Assembly (NCBI GenBank): GCA_003402345.1
Contig: QFXH01000009.1
Location: 55,234 to 119,233 of the forward strand
Source of the DNA: Candidatus Nitrotoga sp. MKT
GTDB lineage: Bacteria; Pseudomonadota; Gammaproteobacteria; Burkholderiales; Gallionellaceae
Reading direction: 5' to 3'
DNA: 64,000 bases
Shown here one piece after another: positions 63,630-64,000 of this stretch. Under the pieces are notes generated by a model, which searched no databases, was not told the DNA's origin, and saw only the letters and a list, made by a program, of their open reading frames with translations. A program made the position numbers and the translations under genes. How positions within the stretch are numbered: the first letter of the stretch is position 1; the number at the start of each line of letters is the position of its first letter.

Positions 63630-64000
63630 CTCAATCAAAAGAACATCAAAAAATCAGCTCGCAGGAAATAATTTCGCTAGGTTGCTATGCTGTAAGATTG
63701 CTAGCTCATGTATTTATAGCCCCCGAGTTAGTTGGACGGGGAAATGAAAATGGTGCACAACGAGAATGAAATGGTGCATTTATCAGCTAAACTTGGGCGC
63801 GATGCAGCCTTTGCCTTCAATTAAAACAATGAATTATCAAAGGTGATAAATTGGAGGGAAGATTAAATCGAGTCTGACCCTGAGGTCTCCCCACAAAACC
63901 CCGTTGCATTTCAATAAACTAGGGCGTACTGTCCGCACCAAAACAGCACATGCAAGGCAGGTTATTTGTCTCTTCCGTAGCGTCCAAACTGCGAAGGAGA
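63630..64000. other. Right-edge intergenic DNA, no gene seen
   Basis: The last 370 bases have no credible frame, no tRNA and no hairpin terminator that I can support. They include the paired repeat at 63748-63778. This could be the regulatory region of a gene beyond the window. Confidence 0.45.
63748..63778 (+). repeat. Direct repeat AAATGGTGCA, two copies 21 bases apart
   Basis: Identical ten-base words at 63748-63757 and 63769-63778, spaced two helical turns, so both face the same side of DNA. GGTGCA resembles an NtrC half-site, but the inverted partner is absent. Confidence 0.45.

Overview
The window is a chromosomal origin region from a betaproteobacterium. A Nitrosomonadales/Gallionellaceae-type bacterium is my best guess, from gene order and protein style rather than from any search. 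The left 18 kb holds the classic set parB, atpI-atpBEFHAGDC, glmU, then the leftward block rpmH-rnpA-yidD-yidC-mnmE, then dnaA, dnaN and gyrB. A perfect parS palindrome lies just before gyrB. DnaA boxes flank dnaA, and dnaA, dnaN and the first half of gyrB are strikingly AT-rich compared with everything around them.

From 18 to 43 kb the genes are mostly housekeeping or metabolic: a MOSC protein; a leftward gcvT-gcvH-gcvP-tpx run under a tandem glycine riboswitch with its terminator; rpmE; an ArnT/GT39-like membrane glycosyltransferase; a phosphate-selective porin divergent from an orphan PstS, with a Pho box on each side; bioA, whose stop codon was rewritten by a MITE insertion; dacB; a PfkB-family kinase; yggX; argA; kup (preceded by a 22-residue mini-ORF with a very strong ribosome site); a large exported glycosidase-like protein; and a methyltransferase with a Wzt-like sugar-binding domain.

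From 44.1 to 53.2 kb lies the most unusual block. Three adjacent genes encode four TPR plus O-GlcNAc-transferase-like (GT41) modules, followed by a small GT2/StrF-like glycosyltransferase. Two of the modules carry Cys where OGT has its active-site His. The other two are fused head-to-tail in one 1321-residue protein. The block looks like a protein or surface glycosylation locus; that function is inference.

From 53.2 to 57.9 kb is a layered accessory island. It holds a decayed IS1111-type element with sub-terminal inverted repeats and a probable bridge-RNA region, a higBA-type toxin-antitoxin operon whose antitoxin is fused to an ImmA/IrrE metalloprotease, a broken tyrosine recombinase carrying a seven-copy hexanucleotide repeat, and a lone integron-type gene cassette (GNAT acetyltransferase, frameshifted) between an attC site and an attC remnant.

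The right end returns to chromosomal genes: a YdcF-like protein and a two-gene glycoside hydrolase operon (GH133 debranching enzyme and a GH63-like glucosidase). The last 370 bases hold no gene but contain a paired direct repeat that may be a regulator site.
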